Source of the DNA: Betaproteobacteria bacterium
Lineage (GTDB): Bacteria; Pseudomonadota; Gammaproteobacteria; Burkholderiales; Burkholderiaceae_C
Reading direction: 5' to 3'
Length of the DNA stretch: 6,813 bases
NCBI GenBank assembly: GCA_025354965.1
Contig: JANXLW010000420.1
Location: 1-6,813, forward strand
The notes under the pieces were generated by a model that ran no database searches, was not told where the DNA came from, and was given only the letters and a program-made list of their open reading frames with translations. The translations under genes were made by a program, and so were the position numbers. Shown in pieces: positions 5,224 to 6,813 of the stretch. Position 1 is the stretch's first letter. Every line of letters begins with the position of its first letter.

Positions 5224-6813
5224 ATGACCACCTCTGCACTTACTTCTGCACCCCCTAGCGTGCCTGCCAAAGGCTCGCCGCGATCATTGTCCGGCCTGCG
5301 GCCTTTCCTCATGCCTTACCGCGGCCGCATTGGGCTGGCGCTCGTCTTTTTGGTGCTGGCGGCGGTGGCGACACTGGCTTTTCCGCTGGCCCTGCGCAGC
5401 CTGATCGACGGCGGCCTGGTGCAGTCCGACAAAGGCGCGCAGGTGATGGCCTTGCGTGAGCATTTTGTTGCCCTCTTTGCCGTGGCAACCATGCTGGGTC
5501 TGTTTTCAGCCGCGCGCTTTTACATGGTGAGCTGGCTTGGCGAGCGCGTCACCGCCGATTTGCGCAATGCGGTCTACGGCCACGTGCTTGAGCAAAGTCC
5601 CGAGTTTTTTGAAACCACGCAAACCGGCGAAGTGTTGTCGCGCTTGTCCGCCGACACCACGCTGGTGCAAACGGTGGTGGGGTCGTCGCTCTCCATGGGT
5701 TTGCGCAACACGGTGATGGGCATTGGTGCCCTGGGCATGCTGATCTGGACCAACCCCTATGTGATGTTTCAGGTGCTGGGCGTGCTGGTGCTGGTGGTGG
5801 TGCCGTCGCTGTGGTTCGGTCGGCGCGTGCGCAGGCTGTCACGCGCCAGCCAGGACCGCATCGCCGATTCGAGCGCCATTGCCGCCGAAGTGCTGAACGC
5901 CATCCCCGTAGTGCAAAGCTACACCGCCGAAGGACGTGAGTCGGCACGCTTCAACCTCTCTACCGACAACGCTTTCAAGACGGCGGTGCGGCGCACCAAG
6001 GCGCGCTCGGTGCTGGTGGCCTTCATCATCATCGCCACCTCGGCGGCCTTGTTATGGGGCTTGTACCAGGGCACGCAAGCCGTGATGGCCGGGCGCATCA
6101 GTGCCGGGGACTTGGGCCAGACGGTGATGTACGTCATCATCCTCGCCAGTGCCTTTGCCATATTGGGCGAAGTCTATGGCGACTTGCTGCGCGCCGCCGG
6201 TGCCACCGAACGCTTGATGGAGTTGCTGGCGAGCCGATCACCCATTGCATCACCGATAAATCCGGTAGCAGCACCGATGCAGCTGACCGGTAGCGCCATT
6301 CAATTTGAAGCCATCCGGTTTCACTACCCGTCGCGCCCGAACCAGGCCGCATTGAATGATTTTTCTTTGACCGTAAAACCAGGCCAGACCGTGGCACTGG
6401 TCGGACCCAGCGGCGCTGGCAAGAGCACGGTATTCCAGTTGCTGCTGCGCTTTTACGACCCGGCCTCGGGGCGCATCGTGCTGGACGGTGTGGCCACCCG
6501 TGACCTGGCTTTGCATGACTTGCGACAGCGCATCGGCATCGTGCCGCAAGACGCGGTCATCTTCTCCAGCAGCGCGCTGGAAAACATCCGCTACGGCAAG
6601 CCTGACGCCAGCGACCTGGAGGTCAAGGCTGCCGCCCAGGCTGCTTTTGCCCATGAGTTCATCAGTGCTTTGCCCGAGGGCTATGACACCTTTTTGGGCG
6701 AACGCGGCGTGCGCCTGTCGGGTGGTCAGCGCCAACGCATTGCAATTGCCCGCGCCATGCTGAAAAACCCGCCCCTGCTGTTGCTGGACGAGGCCACCAG
6801 CGCGCTCGACGCC
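5224..6813 (+). CDS. ABC exporter half-transporter (MsbA-related), 3' end beyond window
   Basis: The frame is open from ATG 5224 to the window end, giving 530 residues of a protein usually near 580-600. It fuses a six-helix type IV exporter domain (helices about 36-61, 80-105, 157-176, 180-200, 262-290 and 299-325) to a nucleotide-binding domain. In the latter are Walker A GPSGAGKST (394-402), Q-loop VPQD (440-443, Gln442), signature LSGGQ (498-502), Walker B LLLLDE (518-523, catalytic Glu523) and D-loop SALDA at the last codons. Only the H-loop and C-terminal end are missing. The segment GEVLSRLSADTTLVQTVVG resembles the 'MsbA-related' permease/ATPase subfamily. It likely works as a homodimer exporting a lipid or hydrophobic compound; the substrate is unknown. 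It is divergent from marR across 92 bp. ATG 5224 has no Shine-Dalgarno sequence; GTG 5182 and TTG 5206 are in-frame alternatives, and a stop at 5161-5163 bounds the frame. Confidence 0.93.
   Translation, partial: MTTSALTSAPPSVPAKGSPRSLSGLRPFLMPYRGRIGLALVFLVLAAVATLAFPLALRSLIDGGLVQSDKGAQVMALREHFVALFAVATMLGLFSAARFYMVSWLGERVTADLRNAVYGHVLEQSPEFFETTQTGEVLSRLSADTTLVQTVVGSSLSMGLRNTVMGIGALGMLIWTNPYVMFQVLGVLVLVVVPSLWFGRRVRRLSRASQDRIADSSAIAAEVLNAIPVVQSYTAEGRESARFNLSTDNAFKTAVRRTKARSVLVAFIIIATSAALLWGLYQGTQAVMAGRISAGDLGQTVMYVIILASAFAILGEVYGDLLRAAGATERLMELLASRSPIASPINPVAAPMQLTGSAIQFEAIRFHYPSRPNQAALNDFSLTVKPGQTVALVGPSGAGKSTVFQLLLRFYDPASGRIVLDGVATRDLALHDLRQRIGIVPQDAVIFSSSALENIRYGKPDASDLEVKAAAQAAFAHEFISALPEGYDTFLGERGVRLSGGQRQRIAIARAMLKNPPLLLLDEATSALDA

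Noticed and set aside
5549..5947. Minus-strand open frame inside the ABC exporter gene
   Set aside because: The plus strand here encodes a continuous exporter with all expected motifs; the minus frame is Arg/Ala/Pro-rich low-information sequence.
1..6813. Search for CRISPR arrays, insertion sequences, tRNA genes or defence-type genes
   Set aside because: No regularly spaced repeats, transposase motifs, tRNA-like folds or recognisable defence proteins were seen; the window is almost fully occupied by ordinary transport and regulatory genes.

Overview
The window looks like chromosomal DNA of a betaproteobacterium, most likely Burkholderiales and perhaps Comamonadaceae. This is an inference from the G+C-rich coding style, the protein flavours and the gene order; no phylogenetic marker is present. 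Coding density is very high. The only intergenic region longer than 30 bp is the 92 bp between the two divergent genes at 5132-5223. No tRNA, rRNA, CRISPR array, insertion sequence or phage gene was seen.

Layout: (1) 1-279, plus strand, is the 3' end of a gene for a CrtC/AttH-type lipocalin-like protein. (2) 296-5131, minus strand, is a four-gene cluster read right to left: a MarR-family regulator, a NodT-type outer-membrane factor lipoprotein, an EmrA/HlyD-type periplasmic adaptor and an EmrB/QacA-type (DHA2) proton antiporter. (3) 5224-6813, plus strand, is a divergent ABC exporter half-transporter (MsbA-related), cut off by the window end just after its Walker B and D-loop.

The minus-strand genes encode every part of a tripartite drug efflux pump (inner membrane, periplasm, outer membrane) plus a local regulator. 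The order matches the emrRCAB arrangement described in Stenotrophomonas maltophilia; enteric EmrAB instead borrows TolC. The genes are packed with an 11 bp overlap and 27 bp and 11 bp gaps, so one transcript is likely. In front of marR there is a minus-strand promoter with a perfect TTGACA -35 and a TAATAT -10 at 17 bp spacing. Its spacer is filled by a repeated and inverted ATTAAT element, which looks like the operator for MarR autorepression.

The most unusual points are: the operator buried exactly in the marR promoter; a marR start only a few bases from the predicted transcription start and without a Shine-Dalgarno sequence; and a copy of a dispersed repeat type that appears to have been absorbed into the signal-peptide coding region of the outer-membrane factor. 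I found no wholly new system; the window is best read as a known type of efflux operon with interesting regulatory and evolutionary details.
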